Of a stretch of 64,000 nucleotides of DNA, positions 38,669 through 52,800 are shown one piece after another. The notes under the pieces are model-generated. The model ran no database searches, was not told the DNA's origin, and was given only the letters and a program-made list of their open reading frames with translations. The first letter of the stretch is position 1. Each line of letters begins with the position of its first letter. The position numbers and the translations under genes were made by a program. The DNA comes from Raphanus sativus (Eukaryota; Streptophyta; Magnoliopsida; Brassicales; Brassicaceae): assembly GCF_000801105.2 (NCBI RefSeq), contig NC_079517.1, forward strand, positions 14,570,001 to 14,634,000, in the 5' to 3' direction.

Positions 38669-41006
38669 CCACTGTTAGTCTTTTCCTGGTACAATGAGAA
38701 AGAAACAACATTAGCATTAGTCTTGTGGTTTCACTCAAACACTGTGAAAAGAGAGGAAGAAAGAACACATGGTTTCACTCAAACACAATGACTTCTTTCA
38801 CAATGCCTTCTTTCTCAGCAACAATCTTTGATACGTGAAGAAGTTGACCAAGAACCTCTACGTGCTTGGTTCAGCCTACAAAAAGTGTTTCACAGGAAGA
38901 CAATGTTCAAGTAAGATGATGGTGGTCTGAAAACTATATATTTAAAAACCTCCAAAGCTCATCCAAACCTCCAAAGATCATCAACGGGTTGGGAATCCCC
39001 TGACCTTAAAAATCACATCCAAGCGGTCATGGGTTTCGGAATCAGAGACAATGAAAGACAAACAAACAGAGAACACCAATCAACTACATGACTAAGAACC
39101 TGCATGAAGACAAACAAACAGAGACAATGAAAGACAACATAATTTAAGCAGAGTAGGTGTTGTCAAACATAAACCAAAGGAGATCTAATGAAGTCACGTT
39201 CCATTGTACACTAACAATTACAATGATTGAGTTATTACCAGGTCAGGAAGAGAAGGGAAGAGGGGTTCGGATAAGCCCAAACCAGTGCAATCCGCAGGGG
39301 TTCCTTCACATCACATGTACATAAGAAAATAACAATCAAAATCATTCATTCAAAGCATGTAAGGAAAGCAAATAGAAACAAACCAGAAGCAGCATAGGCC
39401 TCAGCTCCTTCAATTTCAACTCGTTTTGCAGTGAGAGGTCTGCTCCATATGATACTGTGACTATCACAATTCACAAATCACAAAGGCAAGGGGATTCAGA
39501 ATCCTAATAATGAACAATCTCTAAGCACAAACTCGAAATCGCTATCCAATCTCTCGCCGTTATTACGCATGAAGTTGTTTCCAAGGTCTCCGATTTCAAC
39601 TTTGGATCCGTCGACGATACAATCCTTCCGATTCCACCGAGAACGAAGAGCGATGTGCTTCCGCCATTCTTCGTTTCCAAGGTCTCCGGAGATACAACCC
39701 TTCTTCCCCTCACCGTTTGCTTCCGCCACTCTCCTCACGCCACGTTTCACCTAAGGACGAGAGATTTTACTTCTAATATAAGAAGCGTCCCACGCATTAT
39801 TTGATTAACTGCATTTATTTTTAATTAAACTTAGACTAAGGACAAGTCTTAGAACCACCGTTAATGTTGGTCCTAGATTTCGTAATGAAGCTGACAATTT
39901 GAGCGCTAAACGGGCCTATCTAGATACCACTGAACTAGAACCCTCTAAAGGTCTAAAGTGATTTGAGACTATTTCATAAAAGCCCAAGCGTAAATTGCTT
40001 AACACTACTACGCTATTAGACTCGTTTACCTTTCGATCTCAAGGGAAAAGAACGATGGTTAGATATAAGTTGATGAAGTCCTAAGATTATCAACTTACTA
40101 AACAAGTACTCTTCAATTCGTAACTTACAAAACGATAACAACAAAGCTTAACATAAGTTGATGAAGTCCTAAGATTATTTCACTACATAGATATTTATTC
40201 AGTGGTTAAATATGTGTATATTAAAATTAGGCTCTTTCTTTTATGCGATCATATAAACTTGGTATACGTACGTAATCACATATAACAACATAAAAGTCAA
40301 AACATACAAATAATTCAAAACGCAAGGAAAACTAAACATAATTTCAAAAAAAAAACATTTAGCAAAAAAAAAATCATATAGATGTGAAGCAGACACGTTT
40401 AGGCCATGACAAAGCCAAAACGTGGAACCTTGTAGTTCTCTTGTGCACCATAAAACTTTGGGTTTATTGTATATTAAATAGTTTCATATAATTTTTCTTC
40501 TTGTGAGATATGATGTTGACAAATATACTTGATCCCGAAGCAATATCTACTTGGGATATAATACTAATGGAGATTGGAGAAAGTGAGAAACACACATTTT
40601 ATTTTGCTGAAAAGGCATGTAAATTTTTAGTCGCAATCTAAAAAAGAAAAGTTAAAACGTATTAAGTGATCATCCTTGCAATTGTAAGTTGAACTTATAA
40701 TAGAAGTGTTATCCACCTATTTTAAATGATTATATTATGAATTGGATCTGGTTTTTGATGGGAAAAGTATAAATATTGAATGAATAATTATACATATATT
40801 ATACGAATGGGCCAGTTGACACCTAATGATACAAATTTTAAAAGAAATCTCAGATTTGCAATAATGGAAGCACATCAAGGTAAGAGATCTCAATCTTAAC
40901 ATTTTTAAAAGAGAATTCAAACAAGAACGATAGCATGGACTAAAGCTAACAATACTCTAGTTTTATGCGCCAAAAATTATATAAGAAACTAAGGACGTAA
41001 AAAAGA
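38669..41006. other. Intergenic DNA to the right of CACTA
   Basis: 38669-39870 appears to be the right half of an older element split by the CACTA insertion. It contains two copies of GTTTCCAAGGTCTCCG (near 39578 and 39674) and short unrecognised open frames. A 21-bp phrase GTTGATGAAGTCCTAAGATT occurs at about 40067 and 40156. No gene recognised. Confidence 0.4.
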
Positions 41007-41007
41007 A

Positions 41008-41946
41008 CTAGATCTTGACCCGTCCGACCGGACGAGTATTTATTTTATGTTTTTTTAATATTAAATGATGTATTTGTAATATTTAAATATAAATTTAGAT
41101 TGGAAATTAATCTTTACAGTTATAATAAAATTAAAATTAAAATTTTAATAAAATATTCTGATATAAGTCTTAAATTTCCTAATTAAAATAATATAGAGGT
41201 GGTCATAATTTTTTCCAATTCAAAAATCTTAGCATCCCTCAAATACAAAAGACAATGAAAGTATAAATACATAAAATATATAACCATATTTGGAACTATA
41301 TTTTCTATTAAAATAAATTTGTTAAAGAAAAATAATGTTGCGCTGTTTTTGTTTATTTTTAGAGTTTGACTCGTGACCGTATAAATATTTTCTTTCAGTT
41401 TAATTTTTTTTTCTGTACTAATCGTATACTATATATATTTGTAAATTAAAATGTATTACATAATTGTTAATATAACATTTTAAAACATAACAATTTTATT
41501 TATTACTTTAAAAGAATTATATTTTGTGATTTAGTCGTCTATTATATCCTAGTGTATCATATAAACAAATCTTATATTTATAACAAATTTGACATATATA
41601 GGAAGCATTATGCTAATAATATATGAAAAAAAATTATCTTATTTATATTTTATATAAATTGATTATGATGTGTGATTTTTATTTTATTATTTATTACTAA
41701 TAAATATTAAAAATATTTAATATGTTAATACGAAATATATTAGGAAATATATTTTGGTTAAGATTTTATTAAGGAAATCTATTATTTAAATTAGGAAAAA
41801 ACATTAAATGCTTAAATATGTTATTTAAATTAGGAAAAAACAATTATACTTAAATATAACTTCATTTAATACTTCAATGGCATGTGTAAATATAGTGAAA
41901 AATTAAGGGTTAATCTAATTTTGTACTTCTGTTTTAATAGAATAGA
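41008..41946 (-). mobile_element. Non-autonomous Helitron
   Basis: On the minus strand it starts TCTATTCTATTAAAACAG (41946 downward, after an A) and ends with a hairpin CTCGTCCGGTCGGACGGG, then TCAAGATCTAG at 41008 before T. The TC start, hairpin, CTAG end and A|T host site are all present. 939 bp, no helicase. Confidence 0.85.
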
Positions 41947-42145
41947 TTTTAATGTATAGTATTTTCCACTATTTGTCACTCTTAGAAATGCCATTTGCAC
42001 TTCTAAGGACATAAAACAGCTAACACAAAACTAAGTAACTACATAATACTAGTTTCCATTATTGTTTTTGGAATTTGCACTCACTGCCAACACAAAACTA
42101 CATAGTTAGCTAAATACTAATTTCCACTATTTGCCACTATTAAAA

Positions 42146-42953
42146 AGAACAAAACTTAGGTTCATCCCTAGGGTGAACTTATGAATTCACCTCTTTCCTT
42201 ATTTCAATTATATTGCCATAAATATTAATGTCACATAAATAAATAAATTATAAATTACAAAAGAAATAAACTTTAAATCATAAATTCTAAATTCGAACCC
42301 TAAACCCAAATCTTAGATCTTAAATTTTAAACCAAACCCTAAACCCTAAACCCAAACCTATACCCTAAACCTAAACTATATACCATAAATCCTAAATCTA
42401 AATTTAAATTCTAGACTCTAAACTCAAACCATAAACCCTAAATCCAAACTCTAAACCCAAACTCTTAAACCCTAAATCCTAAACCTTAAACCCAAACTGT
42501 AAACTATAAACCCAAAATTTTCAAATACCTTTGGGTTAATGATCATCAAATGAATTTTCAAATACATTTTAGGGTATAGAGTTCGGGTTTATGGTTTACA
42601 GTTTGGGTTGAAGGTTTAGGATTTAGGGTTTAGAGTTTGGGTTTAGGGTTTAGAGTTTGGGTTTAGGGTTTAGAGTTTGAGTTTAAGGTCTAGGATTTAA
42701 ATTTAGATTTAGGATTTAGGGTATATAGTTTGGGTTTAGGGTATAGGTTTGGTTTTAGGGTTTATGGTTTAAAATTTAAGATCTAAGATTTGGTTTTAGG
42801 GTTCGAATTTAGAGTTTATGATTTAAATTTTATTTTATTTGTAATTTATAATTCATTTATTTATGTGACATTAATATTTATGGTAATATGATTGAAATAA
42901 GGAAAGAGGTGAATTCATAAGTTCACCTGAGGGGTGAACCTAAGTATTGTTCT
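42146..42953. repeat. 800-bp foldback element with telomere-like arms
   Basis: Two long inverted arms (about 42146-42540 and 42560-42953) begin AGAACAAAACTTAGGTTCA and contain matching GTGAACTTATGAATTCACC and many AACCCTAAA/TTTAGGGTT heptamers. The whole block can form one long hairpin and has no coding capacity. Confidence 0.8.
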
Positions 42954-44006
42954 ATTAGAAATGCCATTTGCCCTTCTATTTGTAAACTGTACGTCTCGGT
43001 TTTTTTCTGTCTTGGTAGTTTATTAATTTTCCTATTGTTTTTGGTTTTCTACCTAATAGACTCATTGAAATATGTACATAAAAAATATAAATGGTTTAGC
43101 AAAAAAATACTAAAATAGAATAAATTAATGATATTCTCATCAATACTAAATAGAGAATATTAATAATGGAAAATGAGGCATTTTTGTGGTTCTTTCTTAT
43201 GTGTGGTATTTACTAGGATTGAGACAGAGTCAAATCCATTGCTTTCAACTATGTAATATTATATTATTCTCTTTTTCCAAAATCATATTCTATGCTGTTT
43301 CTTATTATTTGGCCAACCATGAGAACTGGTCCTGGCTTTCATATTTTCACAAAATATATATATATATTTCAAATAAAATAATAGAATTAATTGTGTTAGC
43401 TACTAATGCCAAATTAAGATTCTTTCTTTTTTTATAAAATCTTTTAAAAGAAGCACTATGAAGAGAGTTGTGTAAGAATAGATTCCAGATGGAAAGTTGG
43501 CAAGAAAAGATGTTTTAATTTTGTCTGTAGCCTAATCCAACGATTACCATTCATTCATCTCACGAATCCATGACGTGGACTCTTCTTGACCATCCATCTG
43601 TACCTCTTCACAACCACCTTTTATATTTTCCAACAAAAAATAAATAAGAAAGGGAACAAATAGAAAGAAAAGAAAACTCTGTTTAATTTATCTTCTTCAC
43701 CAGCCATTACCCATTATTCTCTTTCTCTATATATCTCATCATCTCTCTGTTTTTGCTCTGTTCCGTATCTGTACTTTGTTTTCAGGTAAAGTTGACAATC
43801 TTTTGATGATGTCTTCTTCGTGATGATGAGACTTTTCTTTTATTAGTTTAACTAAACCTCTGTAATGTAGATAATTCTGTCTTGGTTCTTTCTTCATTTG
43901 TGTTTTGTATTTTTTTCTTCTTTGTTTGAATTTTTTTTATTTTACCTTCTATTTTTTTTCTTTGACCAGTTTTCTTGAATCTCATCATCTAGTTTCTTCT
44001 TCGTCG
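42954..44006. promoter_or_regulatory. ECT8-like upstream region
   Basis: Intergenic DNA and leader of the ECT8-like gene. A leader exon near 43740-43785 (CAG|GTAAAG donor) and a 3' splice site near 43968 are plausible. Confidence 0.4.
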
Positions 44007-46460
44007 ATGACTTCTCATGCTCCCAAACAACCTCGTGAACGTAATGTTCCTTTTCTTTCTCACGCACACACATACACACGTGTGTAGTCCATGCTGTTCT
44101 TATTAGTCTTTATCTGAGTTCTTTGTGTATAATATATGTGCGTGTATTATGGGTTAAGTGCTCTGTTTTTTCTCTGTTTTAAAACTAAACAGTCTTATCT
44201 TCCAAAAGAAAAAAGAAAAAGTTTTTTATCGGTACGACTAAATATTCAGACAACGTTTCAAACCTGTCTTCTCACACCGTTAAGAAATTAAGAGTTACTT
44301 CTGTTTGTGTCTATTCTATGCTTATATATGTATATTGATTGGTTTCTTGGAAGATATCCGAGTCTAACCTCTTAGAGAACCGTTTGTGTATATGTTTCAG
44401 CCATTGAAGATATGGTGAAGAACCTTAAAGTTGATCATCTTGCTAAGGTCTCTGCCTCCACCACTTCCATGGTAAAACATTTTTATCTTCTTTTTTCTGA
44501 GAAAGAAAAACATTTTTGTCTTTTGTATAATCAATAATTCAAGATGATTGCCTTTTATTGTTTTTAAGATTATATATGTCTTGTGTTCTTGTTATGTTGA
44601 TGTCTTGTGCTCTTTAGAAGAGCCAATCAGAGCCATATTATGAAACTCTTGAGACATATCAAGGCCTGCCTTGTCCTTATGGTGGCTACTATGGATTCTA
44701 CTATCCAAGTCTTGATGGTTCGGTTGGAGAAGCAAAAGATAATGGATATTATGGTTATGGAACAGATGTTCAGTACCCGGTAAATCAAATATTTCTTGTG
44801 AATAATAAAGAAATAACCACTCTACGAATCAAGATTTCTAATTAATCATTTTTCTTGATCTTGATTTTGAAGGTTATGCAAGGGGAAAATGGATCTTTGG
44901 TCTACATGATGCCAGGGTTTCAATCTTATGATGTTAGTCCCACTTATATGCCTATAAGCCCGGCTGGTGTTTCGAGCCAGGCCCTTCACTCACCCATGTA
45001 CGCAGCTCAAGGGTATTACCAGAACCAATACGGTTATGGAGATGTTTCATCTCCTACCTATCTATGGGATCCTGTTGGAGACAAGTATGTGTATGGTGTT
45101 GCTTCAAACAACCAACCTTTGAAACAGAACATATCGTCTTCTTCTTCAAGTTATAACCATAGCAACTATTACTCAAAGAGCAAGACTTCTTTCACTGGTC
45201 ATGGCATGGGAGGTCAGCCTAGAACACCCCAAAAAGTAATTTATTCTTCTTCTTCTTCTCTTTCACATATATTGAGAAGATCTTGACTAATCTTTGCTTG
45301 GTTCATGTCATGGGAATTGCAGAGCAGCTATGCGCCACTCCCTCTACATAATGAAGAAAGAGGTGGACCGTTGAAGAAGAAGTATGGAGCTTTAGATCGG
45401 GATGAAACAGCGAAGTTGAAAGCGAGAAACAAAGAAAATGGTAGTAGCATGAGTGCAAACGTGCAAGAAGATGGAGAATGTGAATCTTGTTTGTTGGATG
45501 ATGAAGGGAAGGGAAGAAGCAAGGGTGTAGGTTCTGTGATCAAAAGGGATCAGTATAACCTCGCTAGCTTTCAGACCAAGTATGAAGAAGCAATTTTCTT
45601 TGTGATAAAATCTTACAGCGAAGACGACGTTCACAAGAGCATCAAGTACAATGTTTGGTCTAGTACTCTCAATGGGAACAAGAAGTTGGACAGTGCGTAT
45701 CAAGAAGCTCAAAAGAAGGCTGCAGAGAAAGATGGAACATGCCCGGTCTTCCTCTTCTTCTCGGTACGATATCACTAGTTCATTTCTTGCAGGCATCTCT
45801 TTGTGGTTCTCTGATGGGTTTGTATTGGACTTTAGGTGAATGCAAGTGGACAGTTCTGTGGTGTAGCTGAGATGACAGGGAGAGTGGATTATGAGAAGAG
45901 CATGGACTTTTGGCAGCAAGATAAGTGGACTGGCTATTTTCCTGTCAAGTGGCATATAATCAAAGATGTTCCAAATCCGCAACTAAGGCATGTGATACTA
46001 GAGAACAATGAGAACAAGCCTGTAACGAATAGCAGAGACACACAAGAGGTAAAATTAGTTTTTTAGTGGCTCAAGAAAGTGAATCATTGACTCATCACTG
46101 ACTGTTTTCTTTATGTGATAGGTGAGGTTGCCACAAGGGAATGAGGTGTTGAACATCTTCAAGAACTATGCAGCAAAGACATCTATATTAGATGATTTCG
46201 ATTTTTATGAAAACAGAGAGAGGGTTATGGTACAGAAGAAGCTGAGGTTCAATCCGGTAGTAAAGGTCCTGAGTTTCTCCTCGTTGCATCTTGCAATCAT
46301 CTTCTTCTCATTCTATGTTATGTTATTCTAACTAGAATTATGGCCTCTCTTTGTCTCGTATGTTTTTTGATTACAGAAGAAAGAAGAAGACTTGGTTGCT
46401 GAGTTCGAAACAATGGAGATATCAAACACAGTCAAAGAGGGGGAAACACAGACTAACTAG
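44007..46460 (+). CDS. ECT8: YTH-domain m6A reader, ECT8-like
   Basis: Eight exons: 44007-44040, 44401-44471, 44618-44779, 44873-45235, 45323-45763, 45836-46048, 46122-46265, 46377-46460, totalling 1512 nt, 503 residues. The N-terminal half is Tyr/Ser/Gly/Gln-rich and low complexity ([22 protein letters not shown]), typical of plant ECT proteins that phase separate. The YTH domain spans roughly residues 285-425, with cage tryptophans at about 322 (KYNVWSST), 383 and 388 ([17 protein letters not shown]). It should bind N6-methyladenosine in mRNA. Collinearity points to At1g79270. The ORF is intact. Confidence 0.93.
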
Positions 46461-46810
46461 AAGAAGCTGTAGTGTTTTGTGGTTTGTTTTTTTAAGGATC
46501 AACATAAACAGTCCGATTGCTTTGGATTGGTTTCATTTTATAACAAGTGTTGCTCAATTATTTGTTGTATGTTGTAATAATGTTTTTTTTTTTTGGTTTC
46601 CTGGGTGTTGTTTACGATATGTTTTGCAATTTGTAATCAATAGAATCTGGTGTTATAGCGAAATGTGAAAACCGGAAGACAAAAAAAAGTACAAAAAGAC
46701 TAGACGTGAAATGTGTTTCTACGACCATAAAATTTCTCTTCAGGTTGCCTGGCTAAATCCTGTATGGCTCATCAAAGTGTGGAAAATTTGTAAAACGTAC
46801 CCAAAACAGA

Positions 46811-49800
46811 TCACGGCTGGCTCGGGGGTGGGCCACGTCCACCACCACCACCACGTGGGGTTCGGCCACCACGAGTAGGCAGTCTGCCGCCTCGAGTGTT
46901 TGCAATTCGACCACGACCTCTGAGGGTGGATGATAAAGGAGCTCGGTTGCCCGGTGAAGGAGTTCGTGTTCCACCAAGAGTGGCTACACCGGCTTGTCTT
47001 AGAGCTGCTTTCTCTTTTGCTTTATCAGCTATATTAATAGTTCTACTTGGCGAAGCTGCTCTTTTCGCTTCTTCAGTTTCTGGTGTTTCGCTCGGACTTG
47101 CAGAAGCTGGAGTAGAGGAAGTGGATGCTGAGACAGTTGTAGCGATTGTGGTCTCTGGCTTGAGATCGGTTTCTGCTACTTGTTGATTGTTATCATCGTT
47201 GGGTTTATCAGAGACTTCTTCAGCAGCTTCATCGTTCTTAACATCTTCTAGTGGTGGTTCAATGGTTGTTTCAGGTTCTTCCATTGTTGTCTCCATCCTA
47301 CTAGGTGACTGCGTGGGTGTAGTAGCTACATCCCTGGCTTCTTCGAGATCGTCCAGAGTATCTAGATCGAGCTCTCCTTCCTCTTTATCAAACTCCACGT
47401 CTCCCAGAAGATCTTGATTCTCTTGTTCGGTCTGCTCCTTAAACTCTTCTTCGGTAGGGATGGTTTCTGTCTCAGCTGGATTCTCTTCTACTGGTTCATC
47501 AGCTTTCTCCTGCTCTTCAGCTTCACTTTCTTGTTGTGCTTCCGTCGTTTCCTCAGTTTTCTCCTCTGCAGTCTCGGCTTCTGTTTCTTCATTGTCATCC
47601 TCGGCGCCAGTAGTCGCATCCATGGATTCATCCACGTCTGGCTCTTTAGAGAGGGTTTCGGTAGTATCAGGTTCGGACTCGGATCCTTTTGGCTTCTTCG
47701 ACGCAGGTGGTGCAGTTTCGGAACTGGTTTCCCCTTGGGTCCCTTGATGTGGCTCAGAAATCAATGAATCAGCCTGGCGTTTACGGACATGTGTCTGAAC
47801 AGGTGGTGCCATTGTGGCTACTTGGCTCTCTGTTAAAACATGGGAGGAAGGCTGTTTTCCTTCATCACCAGCTCCCTCAGCTTCTGGCATCTCAACATCA
47901 GCTTGAGGAGGTTCCTCTGGTTTAATAAATTGAGGACGTTTAATCCTCCTAACCGGTCTGCGGAGCTCGGCGCTTGGTTTCAGCGAAACCAATCTCTTCT
48001 CCTTGGTTGGCTGTTGGGTAGTTGCCACCGGAGCTTTTGAAGGAGAGGCTTTGACAGTGGCTGAAGGCTCAACTGTAGCAGGGGAAGCTTCAGTCACCGT
48101 ACCAGTAGATTTTGTGCTATCTTGAGAATTGAGGACAATAGTACGAGCCATGCGTTCAAAATAGTCTACAGCTGACACGTACGCAGCGGCTTGGTCATTC
48201 AATACGCTTCCAGAGAGAGCCTGAACAGCTGAAGTACCCTTTTGAAAAAGAAAAAAAAGTTTAGAACATAGGAAATGTATGGATGCATGCATAATATGTT
48301 ACTTGCAGATATACGAAGAAAATATGTAAATTAATCATATTGAACATTCAAGAGATTACCTCGGGAAGATTTCCATCAGCTTGCTTCAATTTGTCCAATT
48401 CTTCAGAGAGTTGAGCCAATGCCGTCTGATACCTCTCGAGTTTAACAAGCTCTTCATCTACTTTTGCTTTCTCCTGAGGAACAGATAGGAGCTATAAGGT
48501 ACTGGGTGATAATTTTCAAAGTGCCAACAAGACGTGAGTGACAGGAGACACGCAAGTGAGGCTGGAGAGAACCGAACCTGTTTAATTTTGGCCAATGAGT
48601 CTCCGAATACTTTCTCAACAGACTTGCGTTCTGTTTTCTCTTTAGTTAATTCGTCATCTTTCTTCTTAAGGTCATCTTTCAGTGAACGATGAAACTTATC
48701 CAATATCTGCAGCACAAGTTCATGTGTTTAAGAACACACATAGACACATGAAGCTGCAATCAGGGAGCAACAAACTAAATACGATTTTATCTAATAATAC
48801 CTGGATCTTTTGTTCTTTTTCATCTCTCTCCTTAACGGCCTGCTCCACCGTAGCATCAGCTGTCGTTCTCTTTCCAGCTTTTGGCAGAGCAATAGAAAAC
48901 ATGAGCAAATACCAATAGAAACTTGCCCCACAAATTATGCTTTGAAAATGGTACTAGTAAAACAATAATTAATAATTACCCTCTTTGGCTTCCTCTAACT
49001 GTTTAGAGAGTGACTGGTTTTCTCTGTTTAAGTCGTCCTTTTCTTTATCGAGCTTCCTCTTAATGTTAGAAAAAGATTTTCTGAACCTTTCAGAATCTCC
49101 TTTCAACTTAGAGATCTCTGCTTTCAGATTCTCTATCTCTGACTGCATAGCCACCTGACAAAAAAAACAGAGATAGGAAACCGATCTAAATGGGGGTAGT
49201 TCTTATTCTACATGTAACAGCCAAATTTCCCTCGAGAGATCGTTATTATTTCTACCTGTGCTTGCTGGGCAGCGTCTAACCTCTTCTCCCTCTCACTCAT
49301 TTCTGTTTTGCATTTTGTTAGATCCTTCTCCCTCTCTCTCAGTTCGTTTTTGCAGTTTGTTAGATCCTTCTCTAGTAGGGATATCTTACTCTCCTTCTCT
49401 AACACAAGCTTCTTGATTTCCTCAATATGAGCATCTTTCCCTTTCAGTTTCTCCTAAAAGTCATATAAACACAGTTTAGCATCAGCGCCTCGGGACACTA
49501 ACAACAGATAGTTAGTTCATCAAAAATATTTCACCAGTTAAAAAGACACTTATCATACACTAGAATCCTATAGGCGGTTGATAATCAAAATGCCATTGTG
49601 TAAATAAGCGTCGAAGGTGAGAAAGAAAACGAGACGGAAGCCGCCTAGACAGTGTCATTGATACAGTATTATTTCATAATTGACATTGAAACTTATTGCA
49701 AAGCAACAAATCTAGTCCACTTATAGGGATATCCACACGTGCGCACCTAAGAAAAATCATGAATACTGCAGAAATTTCGATAATGGCACATTTTCTTTAA

Positions 49801-52800
49801 AGGCATACCTCGAATTGCCGCACTTCATCTTTGAGGCGATTGTAGTCAGCAACATCAATGTTTTTATACGTCTCTCGCAACTTCCCAAAATGAAAAACAA
49901 TTGTAAGTATAGGCAAATAAATATATAGCGAGAGAAAAATGGCTTACCTCATCAACCCTCCTTTTTTGAAGATCTATCTCCTTCCTTAGCCTTTCCGTTT
50001 CTTTCATACACAAGTCTAACTCGGTCTGCTTTTGCTTCAATAGATTTTCTGAGTTTTCGAAATCCATCCTAGCCTTTTGAGATACTTCACGCAATCTCTG
50101 AAGTTTCAAACAAGTATCGTCAGCTCTCTCTAAGACAGTTAACAGGATCAGGTGCTGTAAGGGAGTTTAACTGACGCAGTCGGAAATCACAAAGGTTAGC
50201 AAACACTAACCCTTAGATCAAAATCAAGCTCTCAAACAAGAACTGGAATCCACCAGAAAAGATAAAAGCTTGAAACTTCTATTGATAAGAAAATAAGAAT
50301 GTCTAAAACAGAATACCTAATACCTTCTTATATAGAGAGAGCCTAAAACATAAAAAGGAAAACACTAAATAAAAGGAAAACTCCTCGAAAACGATAGATT
50401 AGATTCCATAAGACTAGGGTTCTCCTACATCATTAACACAACGATATAAAGCAGAAGTTTTTCCTTAAAGTTCCACTACGTACCTGGCACTCCTCAAAAT
50501 TGTGTTTGTTTTCCTCCCTGAGTTGTATGTTGCTTTCGCGGAGCAAGTTCATCTCATTAACCTGCACGAAGAACTTTGAAGTCAGCTAAAGTAAATTGTT
50601 TCAGTCCAACCTTGGCTACGGAATCCAAAAGACAAACTCCAAGCAGGAGTATTGAATATGTCAGGACAGCAGAACGTAATGAATTATGGAACTGAAGTAG
50701 CAAGATCATAGTATTTGCTATTGGTTACTGAACCAGGCAACTTTACCTGAAGCTGAAGAGATTTGATTTCATCCTCAGTCAATAATGTGGCTCTTGTACT
50801 GGCACGCTCAGCATTAAGTGAACCCCGGGCAGAGTCTGCCATCTTCACGGCACTCTCAAGCTAGACAATAACATGTTGTAAGAAAATCCAGAATGCAGCC
50901 ATAACTTTAATATAATATGGATGTGTGCGTGTATTGAGACAGGGTGTTGCTTGAAAAGAAATGTGATAGCAAACTTAGGACAGCGACTTACTTGCGATTG
51001 CAACCGCAATTTTTCCTGTTTCATAAGTGATATCTCTGTTTCTGCCTGTCAAAAATGCTCAAAACTTAGACAACCACACAATACGCACACGAGGCAGAAA
51101 GAAAAGAAAAGGAACTTCTCTTACTATTTCCTTTGTTCTGCGCAAATAATTAACTACAGTTTGCAAACCAGAATCTCCGAGTTGATCTGAGCCAGTGCTT
51201 TCAGATGATATTTTTCCAGAACGGCTATCTTTCTCAGCCGAGTGAAGATGCATAGCCTCAAGTCGGCTATGCAGTATTTTGTTCTGATGGAGAGAGCAAT
51301 TAATATGAGTGGAATATTCATAATGGTAACACGAATTAAAACTCAACACAATCCTCATCATATATGATAGGAATAGAACACACTAACTAACTAACATCAA
51401 ACAGATAATCGACGAGAGGTGCCATATTCGTATTGCTTGTCATATGCATGGAAAGCAATAAGATTGCCAAAAGGTAGAGATCAGAGAGCAGTGGTTACCT
51501 GTTCGTTGAGTTCATGATACTTCTTCTCCGCTAGATTCTTTTGCTGCTCTAGCATATATTTCTCTTCACTCCACTTGGAGGTAAGCTCGGACTGAAAAAA
51601 AAACATACAGAAAATTGAATTGCGTCAAGAACTAGAACTTAAGTTTATGTTTTTCAACAGTTACTGAATCTGAGCAGCAATAACTGTGGAAAATTTAAAA
51701 ATAGAGTAGTGAAGTTTTAAATGAGTAGAAGTTACAATTTCCGTTCCCCTTGCATCAGCCAATTTACGTAGTTCAGATGCCTCCTCTTGAAGGGAAGCCA
51801 AAGCCTGTGATGTTTTCGTCAGCTCTTGAATGGTTTCAGACTGCAAAATAACCTGCGTTTCAAAAAGTAGAGAAGCAAAAAAAAAAAGGTAGTTAAGATG
51901 TTTGCGGAATAGAGAACAGAACAAAATACTGCATGTACCTAACAGGCATTTCATGAAAATATCTAGTGTTATAAGACAGGCGCAATAAAATAAAGTTTCA
52001 GAAGACCATTGTTTCGTGAAGTGGGGCAACAGGATGAGTACCGAATGACCACAGTTTCTTATCCAATAAAAATCAACGTTATAGCCTAGCCAGCAACGTG
52101 AATATGCATGATGACCAATATAATAGAGAGCATCACAAACCTGTCTTTCATAATTTCTCTGAGCAACACGCCATTTTTCATGTTCTTTCTCGAGGTCATT
52201 TTTCAAAGTGGACATTTGGATATTAACTGCTTCGATTTGGGAACTGCAATCAAGTTTATGATGTAAATTCAAAGACCAACAAGTATATACGTCTGTGTCG
52301 AAAGATACATTTAACTCATAATAGAATATTTACCTTTTAATTAAGCTTTCTTCTCTCAGACTTGCAATTTCAGCTGATGCTGATACAAGAGCATCTTCTT
52401 TTCCTGCAGCAGCATTGGCTATTTGCTCAGATTTTTGTATACAGTCGTTTTCAAGTTCTGACACCCTTTCTCTAAGAGAAACAAGCTCTTCTTCCAACGA
52501 TTTATGTGTCTTTTCAGCCTATAAATAGACATCAGATGTTTTAAAATTAAAGCCAATAACAGATCTAGTTATATCACAAAGGAAATAGCTGAATAGCCAG
52601 ACGAGATCATTGTTTCCCGACAATCACCAATACCTCAATTCTGAAGTTCTCATGGGCAGATTCCATCTGCTTTAAAGCTGTTTCATTCACCTGAGCTATA
52701 CTCTTGTACTACAAGATGGTCCAGAAAGTCAGTTCCTAGTGGTGATAAAAACCAAAACAAGCAAAGCCAATTCAACAATTACCTGAAGCATGTGGCTTTT

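Noticed and set aside
42300..42800. Interstitial telomere
   Set aside because: Heptamers are degenerate and arranged as an inverted repeat, so a foldback element explains them better.
46896..48040. Plus-strand ORFs opposite the NUA last exon
   Set aside because: Acidic repetitive coding sequence keeps the antisense frames open; no family features.
50110..50155. Alternative NUA splice acceptor CCCTTACAG next to the LTR
   Set aside because: Using it would insert residues before RLREVSQ that do not fit the coiled coil; the acceptor at 50097 gives the expected ECQ-RLREV junction.
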